A stretch of DNA of 18,766 bases from Chloroflexota bacterium (GCA_003650185.1 QMOF01000015.1:1-18766), one strand, 5' to 3'; shown: positions 8,175 through 15,449, counted from the first letter of the stretch. Numbers and translations are program-made. The notes: generated from the letters alone by a model not told the origin.

Positions 8175-8215
8175 ACCCATCGTGGGATGGGTGTGGCCCG
8201 TTAGTGCTCACGGGC
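8175..8215 (+). other. two adjacent perfect hairpins in the leader of the dehydratase operon
   Basis: ACCCATC / GATGGGT (8175-8181 with 8186-8192) is a 7-bp stem with a GTGG loop. Three bases later GCCCGT / ACGGGC (8196-8201 with 8210-8215) is a 6-bp stem with an 8-base loop. They lie 83 bases before the first gene of the operon and have no T-run, so they are not simple terminators. They do not match a riboswitch class I can recognise. They could form part of a structured 5' leader or be chance in GC-rich DNA. Confidence 0.4.
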
Positions 8216-8252
8216 AGATGGCTAGGAACGGTTGAAGAAGGGAAGAGCAAGC

Positions 8253-8265
8253 TTCCACGGTGGAA
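8253..8265 (+). repeat. 13-base perfect palindrome before the dehydratase operon
   Basis: TTCCACGGTGGAA is a perfect inverted repeat around a central G, 32 bases before the GTG of the first dehydratase gene. The spacer is too short for a full RNA stem, so a DNA-binding dimer site (operator) is the more natural reading. No regulator gene is present in the window. Confidence 0.35.
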
Positions 8266-8297
8266 AAGGGCACAGCCTGGAAAGGGGGGAACACTAG

Positions 8298-9443
8298 GTG
8301 GAAACCAAGTTGAAGTCCCAAGTGTTGCAGCAGTTTCAGGAAGCGACCCGGAGTCTCGTCAATCCTGAGCTCCAGAAGTGGAAGGACCAGGGTGGCAGGG
8401 TGTTGGGCTGCTATTGCTCCTACATCCCGGAAGAGGTCATCACGGCTGCTGGCTGTGTCCCTTTCCGTATGCGTGGAACGGGCAGCACCAGCACAGAGCT
8501 GGCGGATGCGTGTGTCAGTCTCATCAACTGTAGCTTCATTCGCCACTCGCTGGACCTGGGTCTCAGGGGAGAGTACAGCTTCCTGGATGGGTGCGCCTGG
8601 GTCAACAGTTGCGACCACGTGCGCCGCATCTACGACCATTGGAAGCGCAAGATAGACACGCCTTTTGTCCACCTCCTCAGCCTTCCCAAGAAGGTGACAG
8701 AACCGCAGGTGGAATGGTACCGGGAGGAGATCTCCCTGTTCAAGGACAGACTCGGGTTTCATCTGGGTGTCTTCATATCGGATGAACGCCTGTGGAAAGC
8801 CATCCGGCTTCACAACGAAACGCGTCAGCTTCAGAGGCAACTCTATGAGCTAAGAAAGCGGAAGGACCCACCTATTACTGGGGCAGAGACACTGGCGGTC
8901 ATGGTGGCCGGCACCGCCATGCCGCGGCAGGAATACAACGAGCTGCTGCGCGAGCTGCTCGACGACCTCAGCAGGGCAGAGGGGCACACTGACTATCGCG
9001 CCAGGATTATGCTGATAGGCGGTATCCTGGATGATCCCAGGTACATCGACGTCATTGAGGATCAGGGCGGCCTGGTGGTGACCGACTCACTCTGCTTTGG
9101 CAGCAGGACAATGTGGAGGGACGTCGATGAAAACGCCAGCGACCCCGTTACAGCTCTGGCCCGCTACTACATTGCCGACCGCCCCTCCTGTCCCCGGATG
9201 TTCGGTGACCATCTCAGAAGGTCGGCATTCGTCAAGGACATGATCCGCGACTTCAACGTGGACGGGGTGATTGCGGAGCGTCTGGTCATGTGCGACAACT
9301 GGACCGGTGAGCAGTTCATGCTGGGCGAGGACCTCAAAGAGACAGGTTTTCCCTACATCAGACTGGACAGGGAATACCTGCTGACTGGTGTTGGCCAGCT
9401 CAGAACAAGAGTCCAGGCATTCCTGGAAATGATGGGGAGGTAA
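8298..9443 (+). CDS. 2-hydroxyacyl-CoA dehydratase / benzoyl-CoA reductase family subunit (BcrC/BzdN/HgdB-like)
   Basis: Fe-S subunit of the family whose members remove water from (R)-2-hydroxyacyl-CoA or reduce benzoyl-CoA by ketyl-radical chemistry; 381 residues, the size of the smaller subunit. Family landmarks are GCYCSYIPEEVITAAG (37-52), Cys at 72 and 78, the CD pair in VNSCDHVRR (C105), and the C-terminal MCDNW (C332) followed by the typical ending GQLRTRVQAFLEMM. C40, C72 or C78, C105 and C332 are the likely cluster ligands, but exact ligation is inference. The start is GTG with AGGGGGGAA about eight bases upstream; the annotation rests on this because no ATG is near. It is the first gene of a five-gene run; the next starts three bases after its stop. 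Sequence alone does not separate dehydratase from aromatic-ring reductase. Confidence 0.88.
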   Translation: METKLKSQVLQQFQEATRSLVNPELQKWKDQGGRVLGCYCSYIPEEVITAAGCVPFRMRGTGSTSTELADACVSLINCSFIRHSLDLGLRGEYSFLDGCAWVNSCDHVRRIYDHWKRKIDTPFVHLLSLPKKVTEPQVEWYREEISLFKDRLGFHLGVFISDERLWKAIRLHNETRQLQRQLYELRKRKDPPITGAETLAVMVAGTAMPRQEYNELLRELLDDLSRAEGHTDYRARIMLIGGILDDPRYIDVIEDQGGLVVTDSLCFGSRTMWRDVDENASDPVTALARYYIADRPSCPRMFGDHLRRSAFVKDMIRDFNVDGVIAERLVMCDNWTGEQFMLGEDLKETGFPYIRLDREYLLTGVGQLRTRVQAFLEMMGR

Positions 9444-9446
9444 GCG

Positions 9447-10754
9447 ATGGTCAGACAGTACAAATATGAGCCACATTTGTTTCGCCGGTACAAAGAGGAG
9501 CGTGATTACTTCAGCTTCCTGTCAGGTATTCTGGCGCAGGACCCGGACCCCATAAGCCAGCTCAGCAGAGAGATAACTGACATCACCGTGGAGCGCTACG
9601 ACCAGATCATGCAATATGCCGAGGAGGGCAAGCCCTTCATAGCCGGCTACTTCTGCGCCGCCCCGGAAATCTATGAAGCAATGGACCTCCCATGGTACAT
9701 GATCATGGCCACCCCCTTCCTGGCAGCATCTGCCCCATACCTCCTTGGTGACATCGACGGTGCCGAAGCGATGGGGCTGGGCACAGACTGGTGTACCGCA
9801 TGCCGGCTCTCGCTCTACTACATAGAGGCCGAGTTGACACCCAAACCTTGGGCCCTCATCGGCCTGATTCACCCATGCGACGCCGGGAACCTGCTCCACC
9901 AGTCGGTGGCACGGAACCAGAAGTGGCGCGATGTTCCCATATTCGCCACGGACCCACCTTACTTCGAAGACCAGCGCAGCATAGACTACTTCGCCGGTGA
10001 GCTCAGGCGAATGGTCGCTTTCCTGGAAGAGCACACTGGTCATAAACTGGACCTAGACAGGCTCCGAGAGGTATGCATCGAGTCCAACAAGCAATACGAG
10101 CTATGGGCCGAGTATGCCCAGCTAAGGCGGGCTGTCCCTTGCCCTCACGGATGGGGCATCGGGGGGCCGCAGTGCTTTGCCGCGGTCCAGGTCTTTCAGA
10201 CCGGCAAGCCCAGGGGTACCCAGTGGCTGCGCAACCTGTTGGCCAATACCGAGCAGCGAGTCAAGGAAGGGGTCGGTACAATCCCGAACGAGAAGATCAG
10301 GTACTTCTGGTTTGACCTCCTTCCCTTCGGTTGGGTCTTCGAGTTCTTGCCCTGGCTGGAGGAGGAGTGGGGAGCGGTGATGGTGATGGAGATGTTCGGC
10401 TTCACTCCGTACACTCCAATCGACATTAGAAACGAAGACACCATATTCAAGGGTCTGGCCAAGAGAAATCTGTACGACTCACCCATGGTCAGGCAGGCGC
10501 GGGGTCCGGCTGACTACTTTGCCGCCGACATCGTTCGCGTGGTGAAGGACTACAACATAGACTGCGTCATTTGGCCGGGCCACATGGGCCACAAGGACGG
10601 GTCAGCCAGCACCGGCATCATGAGGGAGATATGCAACGAGCTCGGCGTCCCCTATATACACATCGGCCTCGACCTTTTTGACAAGAGGTACACCACGCCG
10701 GACGAGTGCAAAGATAAGGTCAGCAAGTTCTTCTCTGCCATGGGACTGGGTTAA
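9447..10754 (+). CDS. 2-hydroxyacyl-CoA dehydratase / benzoyl-CoA reductase family subunit (BcrB/BzdO/HgdA-like)
   Basis: Larger partner subunit, 435 residues, matching the length of BcrB/BzdO. Candidate Fe-S or structural cysteines are GYFCAAPE (C70), DWCTACR (C116, C119), IHPCDAGN (C144) and the C-terminal DCVIWPGHMGHKDG (C373). The last motif has two His residues and a Lys where other members have Ser or Cys-rich segments, so the active site may differ. GGGGAGGTAAGCG before the ATG overlaps the end of the previous gene, so the two subunits are translationally coupled and probably made in equal amounts. Together they would form the heterodimer that receives one electron at a time from the activator encoded next. 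The real substrate is unknown. Confidence 0.88.
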   Translation: MVRQYKYEPHLFRRYKEERDYFSFLSGILAQDPDPISQLSREITDITVERYDQIMQYAEEGKPFIAGYFCAAPEIYEAMDLPWYMIMATPFLAASAPYLLGDIDGAEAMGLGTDWCTACRLSLYYIEAELTPKPWALIGLIHPCDAGNLLHQSVARNQKWRDVPIFATDPPYFEDQRSIDYFAGELRRMVAFLEEHTGHKLDLDRLREVCIESNKQYELWAEYAQLRRAVPCPHGWGIGGPQCFAAVQVFQTGKPRGTQWLRNLLANTEQRVKEGVGTIPNEKIRYFWFDLLPFGWVFEFLPWLEEEWGAVMVMEMFGFTPYTPIDIRNEDTIFKGLAKRNLYDSPMVRQARGPADYFAADIVRVVKDYNIDCVIWPGHMGHKDGSASTGIMREICNELGVPYIHIGLDLFDKRYTTPDECKDKVSKFFSAMGLG

Positions 10755-10814
10755 AACGGAGGTATGCAAAGGCTACGGCCAGTCCAGTGATCAAGTCAGA
10801 AGGAGACAGACAAT

Positions 10815-11603
10815 ATGATTGTTGGAGGTTGTGACGTAGGCTCTGCCACAGGCAAGGCGGTGGTGATGAAAGACGGTGCCATCCTGTCGTATTCTATCAT
10901 CCCCTCCACCACCAAGCCTGAGGTGACGGCACGCACCGCCATGGACCAGGCCATTGAGAAGGCAGGGCTCTCGTCTATCGACGATCTGGACTACATTGTG
11001 GGTACCGGCTACGGCAGGCTCAAGGTGCCCTTTGCCAACGAAAACATCTCGGAAATAACCTGCCATGCCCGCGGTGCTCAATGGCTTTGCCCTTCGGTGA
11101 GAACAGTAGTGGACATCGGTGGGCAGGACTGCAAAGTGACGTCTATAAGCGACAAGGGTAAGGTGCTGGAGTTCGTCATGAACGACAGATGCGCTGCCGG
11201 GACAGGCAGGTTCTTCGAGGCCATGGCCAGGGTGCTTGACTGCGGCCTCGAGGGACTTTCGTCTTTGTCACTCAACGCAAACCATCCGGCCAGTATCAGC
11301 AGCCAGTGCAGCGTCTTCGCTGAGTCTGAGGTGGTGACCCTGATCAACGAGGGAGTTGAGCTACCCGACATTGCCGCTGGCCTGCACAACTCGGTAGCCA
11401 GCAGGTTGAGCTCCATGATCGGCAGGGTCGGCCTGGTCCCGGATGTAGCCCTCACGGGTGGATGCGCCAAGAACGAAGGGTTGGTCAAAGCGCTGGAGGA
11501 CAAGCTGAAGCTGAAGGTGGTGAGGCTGGCAGAGGACCCACAGATAGTCGGTGCAATAGGGGCAGCCCTTCTTGCCAGAGAGAAGGCGCCGGTACCATCC
11601 TGA
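10815..11603 (+). CDS. ATP-dependent activator of the dehydratase/reductase (HgdC/BcrD-like ASKHA ATPase)
   Basis: Fe-S ATPase that fires low-potential electrons into the dehydratase at the cost of ATP, 262 residues. The ASKHA fold is shown by the phosphate-1 loop GCDVGSATGK (5-14), GTGYGR (63-68), the phosphate-2 loop DIGGQDCK (100-107) and the adenosine motif TGGCAKN (214-220). The two cluster cysteines that make one [4Fe-4S] centre per homodimer are in NDRCAAGTGRF (C126) and SSQCSVFAE (C165); their spacing is that of HgdC. AAGGAG lies nine bases before the ATG, 60 bases after the previous gene. Only one such ATPase is present, whereas ATP-dependent benzoyl-CoA reductases carry two different ones, which favours a homodimeric activator of the dehydratase kind. 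Confidence 0.92.
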   Translation: MIVGGCDVGSATGKAVVMKDGAILSYSIIPSTTKPEVTARTAMDQAIEKAGLSSIDDLDYIVGTGYGRLKVPFANENISEITCHARGAQWLCPSVRTVVDIGGQDCKVTSISDKGKVLEFVMNDRCAAGTGRFFEAMARVLDCGLEGLSSLSLNANHPASISSQCSVFAESEVVTLINEGVELPDIAAGLHNSVASRLSSMIGRVGLVPDVALTGGCAKNEGLVKALEDKLKLKVVRLAEDPQIVGAIGAALLAREKAPVPS

Positions 11604-11746
11604 GGAGACACGCCGAGTCCGCCGTCCAGAAGCGGTCTGAGGCGTCAGCCCATAGACTCCCTCCGCGGGGTGGGTGCAGCGTTTGCAGTTGCCTGGTGAT
11701 TTCCACGACCAGTCACCCGAGGTATCCAGGGTAGAAGCTCAGCATT

Positions 11747-12541
11747 ATGTCCATCTTCGATGCCTATGTCAACAAGGTGAGGGAATATGTGGAGGACATG
11801 GGGGCGAGGGGACGGCGCATGGTGCAAATCCAATGCCCCACCTCCCCAGTCGAGCTCCTGGACACATTACCCATCAGGGTCGGTCCAGGAGCCAGCTCCG
11901 GCCTCATACTGCGCACAGATTCCTTCGCCGAACTGGGGAACCCAGAAGCAGGTTCCTGCGCGTTCACGCTGTGGACAGACAGAGTTGCCTCGATCAATAA
12001 CGGCAGGATCACTTTGATCGGGCCCGATATCCCCGAGTGTCCGGGCGCCAGCCTTCCATTCGGCCAGGTAATGATGGCCGGAGGCGCCAATCTGACCGAG
12101 AAACAGCATGACCCAATTCGCTTCACCCAATACCCTTCCGACCGAATCGAGGGCTACATGGTCAGGAGCTCGAGCCGCTACATGTGGTGCAGGGTGAGCA
12201 AAGACGCGGCCTCGAAGGGGTTCTGCTTCGAGACACTGGGGCGAGCGCTGATGGCCATTCTGAGATCGGACGTTCCTGATGTCGAGGCAGTAGAGGTAGT
12301 ATTCGTTACTTCGGCCAAAGAGGACCTCGAGCCACTAGAGGAGCTAAGCACTCAGGTCGAGAAGATATCAAACAGCCTCATCGCCGAGAACTGGAAAGCC
12401 AAGGGCTTTGACCTCTACGAGTGCTCGTTGGGATGGGACTGCAGTGTCTGTCCCGACCGGCCCGTCTGTGATGACATCAGGCAGATCATCAAGGTGCGCA
12501 AGGTGACTGGCAGCCAGGGCGAGACCAATCCTGAGGGCTAG
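11747..12541 (+). CDS. stand-alone acetyl-CoA synthase (CdhC/AcsB)-like domain protein
   Basis: 264 residues, resembling the central part of the acetyl-CoA synthase beta subunit and nothing else I recognise. The matching stretches are ITLIGPDIPE (88-97), the block RYMWCRVSKDAASKGF (144-159), which corresponds to the IWIRISKDA..KGF segment of CdhC, and the following LGRALMAILRSDVPDVEAVE (164-183). The A-cluster domain with its later Cys-Gly-Cys nickel ligands is absent. The C-terminus instead carries four cysteines spaced C-x5-C-x2-C-x5-C (226, 232, 235, 241), which could hold an Fe-S cluster or zinc. It therefore cannot be a full acetyl-CoA synthase. A role as a CoA-ester-binding or cluster-carrying partner of the upstream enzyme is inference. 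The ribosome-binding site is weak, and a 143-base gap without a gene precedes it. Confidence 0.65.
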   Translation: MSIFDAYVNKVREYVEDMGARGRRMVQIQCPTSPVELLDTLPIRVGPGASSGLILRTDSFAELGNPEAGSCAFTLWTDRVASINNGRITLIGPDIPECPGASLPFGQVMMAGGANLTEKQHDPIRFTQYPSDRIEGYMVRSSSRYMWCRVSKDAASKGFCFETLGRALMAILRSDVPDVEAVEVVFVTSAKEDLEPLEELSTQVEKISNSLIAENWKAKGFDLYECSLGWDCSVCPDRPVCDDIRQIIKVRKVTGSQGETNPEG

Positions 12542-12582
12542 AGAAGCAGGCAGACGACAAATGTGCGTAGGTGGGAGAACCC

Positions 12583-13380
12583 ATGACTGATTCCACCACC
12601 CCCAGCAGAAGGCTGGTGGCCATATGCGGCAAGGGCGGCACGGGCAAGACCATGTTCACAGCCCTGATCGCCAAGGTGCTCCTGGAGACCAAGAAAGCGG
12701 GCAGGCTGCTGCTGATAGACGCCGACCCGGCCATGAACTTGCCCAACGTGCTGGGGGTCGAAGTCAGCCGGACCATGGGTGGAATACGCGAGGACATTAT
12801 CAGAACAGCCAGAAGCGGCACGCAGGGCGACAAAAGGCAACTGGCTGGCGCGCTTGATTACATGACTCTGGAGGCGCTGTGCGAGACGGAAGACCTCGCC
12901 CTGCTGGCCATGGGCCGCACCGAGACACTTGGCTGCTTTTGCCCGGTGAACGACGTGCTGCGAGGCGCCATTGAGACCCTGTCAAAGAGCTTCGATACCA
13001 CCATTATTGACGGCGAAGCCGGCCTGGAGCAGTTGAACCGGCAGGTCATGCGCGGTATTGATACTCTGGTCATCGTGAGCGACGCCACTTCCAGGGGCCT
13101 GCGGACGGCGGCCATGATCAAAGGCATGGTGGAGAACGAGCGGGTTGTCAAATGCCAGAAGATGGGCCTTGTATTCAACAGGGTCGCAGGAAGCAGGGAC
13201 TTGCTCCAACAGTTCGCCGATGATACGGGGTTGCCGGTGCTCGGCTACATTCCGCACGACGACAGCATCGCCTACTACGACCTGGTGGGCAAGCCCATAC
13301 GAGATCTGCCCGACTGCCCCGGACTGGAGGCAGTCCGCGCCATAGTACGAGACCACCTCTTCGCCGACCGCTTCAGCTAA
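12583..13380 (+). CDS. CooC/AcsF-type nickel-insertion ATPase
   Basis: P-loop ATPase of the MinD/CooC group, 265 residues, known in relatives to load nickel into CO dehydrogenase (CooC) or acetyl-CoA synthase (AcsF). The deviant Walker A is GKGGTGKT (16-23), the switch-I region is IDADPAMN, and the Walker B/CooC signature is IIDGEAGLEQL. The metal-binding CxC motif of CooC is present in LGCFCPVN (C118, C120). An in-frame GTG at 12571 is less likely as the start because GGTGGGAG sits five bases before the ATG at 12583. It follows the ACS-like gene after 41 bases and closes the five-gene run. No CODH or ACS catalytic subunit is in the window, so its client is unknown; the neighbours are candidates. 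Confidence 0.85.
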   Translation: MTDSTTPSRRLVAICGKGGTGKTMFTALIAKVLLETKKAGRLLLIDADPAMNLPNVLGVEVSRTMGGIREDIIRTARSGTQGDKRQLAGALDYMTLEALCETEDLALLAMGRTETLGCFCPVNDVLRGAIETLSKSFDTTIIDGEAGLEQLNRQVMRGIDTLVIVSDATSRGLRTAAMIKGMVENERVVKCQKMGLVFNRVAGSRDLLQQFADDTGLPVLGYIPHDDSIAYYDLVGKPIRDLPDCPGLEAVRAIVRDHLFADRFS

Positions 13381-13391
13381 TACTGCTCCGC

Positions 13392-13409
13392 GGCTTGGTG
13401 CCCCAAGCC
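13392..13409 (+). terminator. hairpin candidate terminator after the CooC-like gene
   Basis: GGCTTGG / CCAAGCC (13392-13398 with 13403-13409) is a perfect 7-bp stem with a TGCC loop, 11 bases after the stop codon. There is no T-run behind it, so factor-independent termination is uncertain, but its position at the end of the five-gene run fits an operon end. Confidence 0.45.
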
Positions 13410-13605
13410 AACACCGGCCGCCATTGAGATCACATCACTCCCAGGCCCTTGCCCAGCGCTATCGGCACCACGTTCCGACAGCCTGACGATCTGTCGCGCT
13501 TCGCCACGGGCACGTTCTACAGTCCCGACAGGTGAACCATCCTGCCCCTGGGAACCGGGCCGCAAGAGAGACCGAACAGCGGCACTCATTCCGGCCCCCG
13601 TTCAA

Positions 13606-13635
13606 TTGACACCTGACGCCTAAAAAACGTACAAT
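13606..13635 (+). promoter_or_regulatory. strong sigma-70-like promoter of the crotonase pair
   Basis: A perfect -35 TTGACA (13606-13611), an 18-base spacer and TACAAT (13630-13635, five of six) give the best-matching promoter in the window. Transcription would begin near 13642. A TTG at 13635, the first codon of the longest open frame downstream, falls inside the -10 box and so cannot be the start of the protein. Confidence 0.65.
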
Positions 13636-13709
13636 TGGCATCGGTGTACCCGGAAAGGGAGTGCCTGCCACCCCCCACCATGCGGGAATCGCAGAGGAGG
13701 ACCAAGCCC

Positions 13710-14495
13710 GTGCAGTACAAGAAAATAATCGTGGAGAAGAAAGACAGGATAGCCAAGATCACCCTCAACCGTCCGAGCGACTTGAACGCCATAGACAAAG
13801 ACACCCACCTGGAATTGCAGGCAGCGCTGAAGGATATCGAAGACGACCCGGAAGCACGCGTGGTGGTCATCACTGGCGCGGGCAGAGCTTTCTGCGCGGG
13901 GGCAGACCTGAAGTACGCCATTTCATTGGTTGACAAGCCACAAGAAATGGCCGCTTTCGGCCAGCTTTTCTACGACACGTACAACATGATTGAAGACCTT
14001 AGCAAGCCCGTCATAGCCTCAGTGAACGGCATGGCACTTGCCGGGGGGATCGAGCTACTGGAGGCATGCGACATCGCCATCGCCTCGGAGGATGCCCGCA
14101 TAGGCGACCAGCACGCTACGTTCGGCCTCATCCCTGGTGGAGGTAGCACACAGAGGCTGCCACGACAGATCCCGCTGAAGAAGGCCAAGGAGCTGCTGCT
14201 CACTGGAGACTGGATTACGGCGAAGGAGGCAGAGGCCCTCGGACTGGTGAACAAGACTGTCCCGGCCGACAAGCTAGAGGAAGCAACCATGGAAATGGCG
14301 CAGAAGCTGGCCGAGCGGAGCCCTATGGCCTCGAAAGCCATCAAGATGCTCGTCAATCGTGGCATGCAGGTTGACCTGCACACTGGCCTCCTGCTGGAGA
14401 AGGGTGCTTTGGCGGCACACGCCTCAACCGAGGACAGGCAAGAGGGATTCAATGCTTTCCTGGAGAAGCGAAAGCCAAACTTCCCCGGCAGGTAG
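13710..14495 (+). CDS. enoyl-CoA hydratase/isomerase family protein (crotonase fold), copy 1
   Basis: Crotonase-fold enzyme acting on a CoA thioester, 261 residues. The oxyanion-hole loops are seen in AGRAFCAGADLK (57-68) and LAGGIELLEACD (110-121). The first catalytic Glu is kept (E115), but the second Glu (FGxPE in typical hydratases) is His (H135 in IGDQHATFGL), so ordinary enoyl-CoA hydration is doubtful; an isomerase, a hydrolase or a hydratase for a special substrate is possible. The GTG at 13710 is chosen because GAGGAGG lies nine bases before it, the frame upstream runs into the promoter, and the resulting N-terminus aligns with the paralogue next door. A nearby ATG at 13680 is the alternative. 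It probably forms an operon with copy 2, 91 bases downstream. Confidence 0.88.
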   Translation: MQYKKIIVEKKDRIAKITLNRPSDLNAIDKDTHLELQAALKDIEDDPEARVVVITGAGRAFCAGADLKYAISLVDKPQEMAAFGQLFYDTYNMIEDLSKPVIASVNGMALAGGIELLEACDIAIASEDARIGDQHATFGLIPGGGSTQRLPRQIPLKKAKELLLTGDWITAKEAEALGLVNKTVPADKLEEATMEMAQKLAERSPMASKAIKMLVNRGMQVDLHTGLLLEKGALAAHASTEDRQEGFNAFLEKRKPNFPGR

Positions 14496-14586
14496 ATGTG
14501 AGCGTACACTTGCCCTGCCCGATTCCTATCTGTCTCGATCTCATAGACCTGCCGCGCGGTTGCGACATGCAGAAGGAGGGTAATTC

Positions 14587-15381
14587 ATGGATTACGAACC
14601 ATACGAGCACCTCATTCTTGAGATAAAGGACAGCATAGCCAAGATCACCATCAACCGTCCCGACGCACTCAATGCATTGCATCCCGACACCCACAGGCAA
14701 CTGCAAGACGTGCTCCAGAAGCTGGACGTCGACCCCGAGGTGAGAGTGATCATCATTACCGGTGCCGGCCGGGCGTTCTGCACCGGGGCCGACCTGAAGC
14801 ACATCAGCACCTTGCTTGACCGGGCTGCGGATATCGTAGCCTACGGCCAACTCTTTCACGACACCAACTACCTCATCGAGCACATGAGCAAAGTGGTAAT
14901 AGCCATGGTGAACGGCCTGTGCCTGGCCGGAGGCATCGAACTGATGGAGGCCTGTGACCTGGCCTATGCTTCAGAAGATGCCCGGATAGGCGATCAGCAT
15001 GCTACCTTCGGGCTGGTACCTACAGGGGGCGGATCGCAAAGGCTCCCCAGGCTGATACCGCTGAGAAAGGCCAAAGAGCTCCTCTTCACCGGCGACTGGC
15101 TCACAGGCAAAGAGGCAGAGCAGTGGGGGTTGGTCAACAAGGCAGTTCCGGCCGACAAGCTCGAGGAAACGGTCATGGAAGTGGCAGACAAGCTCAGGCA
15201 GCGAAGCCCCATGGCCTCGAAATACATCAAGTACGCCGTCAACCGTGGTATCCAGGTTGATCTCTATAGCGGCGTGGAGATGGAGAAGCTGTCCTCGATG
15301 TCCCATTTCCAGACCGAGGACTCCAAGGAGGGCGTGAGCGCCTTCATGGAGAAAAGGAAGCCCAACTTCCCAGGAAGGTAG
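14587..15381 (+). CDS. enoyl-CoA hydratase/isomerase family protein (crotonase fold), copy 2
   Basis: 264 residues. Aligns with copy 1 without a gap (offset three); a hand count gives about 170 of 261 identical positions, and both end in EKRKPNFPGR. It keeps the oxyanion-hole loops (AGRAFCTGADLK 60-71; CLAGGIELMEACD 112-124), E118 as the first catalytic Glu and, as in copy 1, His (H138) in place of the second. GAAGGAGG precedes the ATG. The divergent stretches are 73-86 and 231-245, regions that usually shape the acyl pocket and C-terminal helices, so the two copies may act on different acyl chains or form a hetero-oligomer. Role in the same CoA-ester pathway as the upstream operon is inferred from position. 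Confidence 0.88.
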   Translation: MDYEPYEHLILEIKDSIAKITINRPDALNALHPDTHRQLQDVLQKLDVDPEVRVIIITGAGRAFCTGADLKHISTLLDRAADIVAYGQLFHDTNYLIEHMSKVVIAMVNGLCLAGGIELMEACDLAYASEDARIGDQHATFGLVPTGGGSQRLPRLIPLRKAKELLFTGDWLTGKEAEQWGLVNKAVPADKLEETVMEVADKLRQRSPMASKYIKYAVNRGIQVDLYSGVEMEKLSSMSHFQTEDSKEGVSAFMEKRKPNFPGR

Positions 15382-15426
15382 CTTTGGCGGAGACATACTT
15401 CCAATAGACGGGCCAGTCAAACAAGT

Positions 15427-15449
15427 CCCTTTCCCTGAGGTGGAAGGGG
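15427..15449 (+). promoter_or_regulatory. hairpin covering the ileS ribosome-binding site
   Basis: CCCTTTCC (15427-15434) pairs with GGAAGGGG (15442-15449) through eight pairs, one of them G-T, around a 7-base loop. The right arm is the Shine-Dalgarno sequence of the ATG at 15454, so the fold would hide it. It is not a T-box: no specifier loop or antiterminator sequence was seen in the short 72-base gap. Confidence 0.4.

Larger units (their letters stand above)
13381..13709 (+). other. 329-base gene-free gap between the CooC-like gene and the crotonase pair
   Basis: The gap holds a hairpin close behind the CooC-like gene and a strong promoter near its right end, both listed separately. In 13410-13605 I see no convincing reading frame, repeat or RNA. 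Short minus-strand open frames here have no recognisable family and no ribosome-binding site. Confidence 0.6.

Noticed and set aside
8054..8297. Possible cobalamin, TPP or SAM riboswitch upstream of the dehydratase operon
   Set aside because: Searched by eye for the conserved cores of these classes and found none; kept only as an unclassified structured leader.
8208..8840. 210-codon open frame on the minus strand across the start of the first dehydratase gene
   Set aside because: Antisense to the dehydratase gene, which has clear family motifs; the translation shows no known domain.
11747..12541. A complete acetyl-CoA synthase gene
   Set aside because: 264 residues is far too short and the Cys-Gly-Cys nickel-binding site is missing; called only as a domain-level relative.
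13377..13589. 70-codon minus-strand frame in the gap before the crotonases
   Set aside because: No family resemblance and no ribosome-binding site; the gap is better explained by a hairpin and a promoter.
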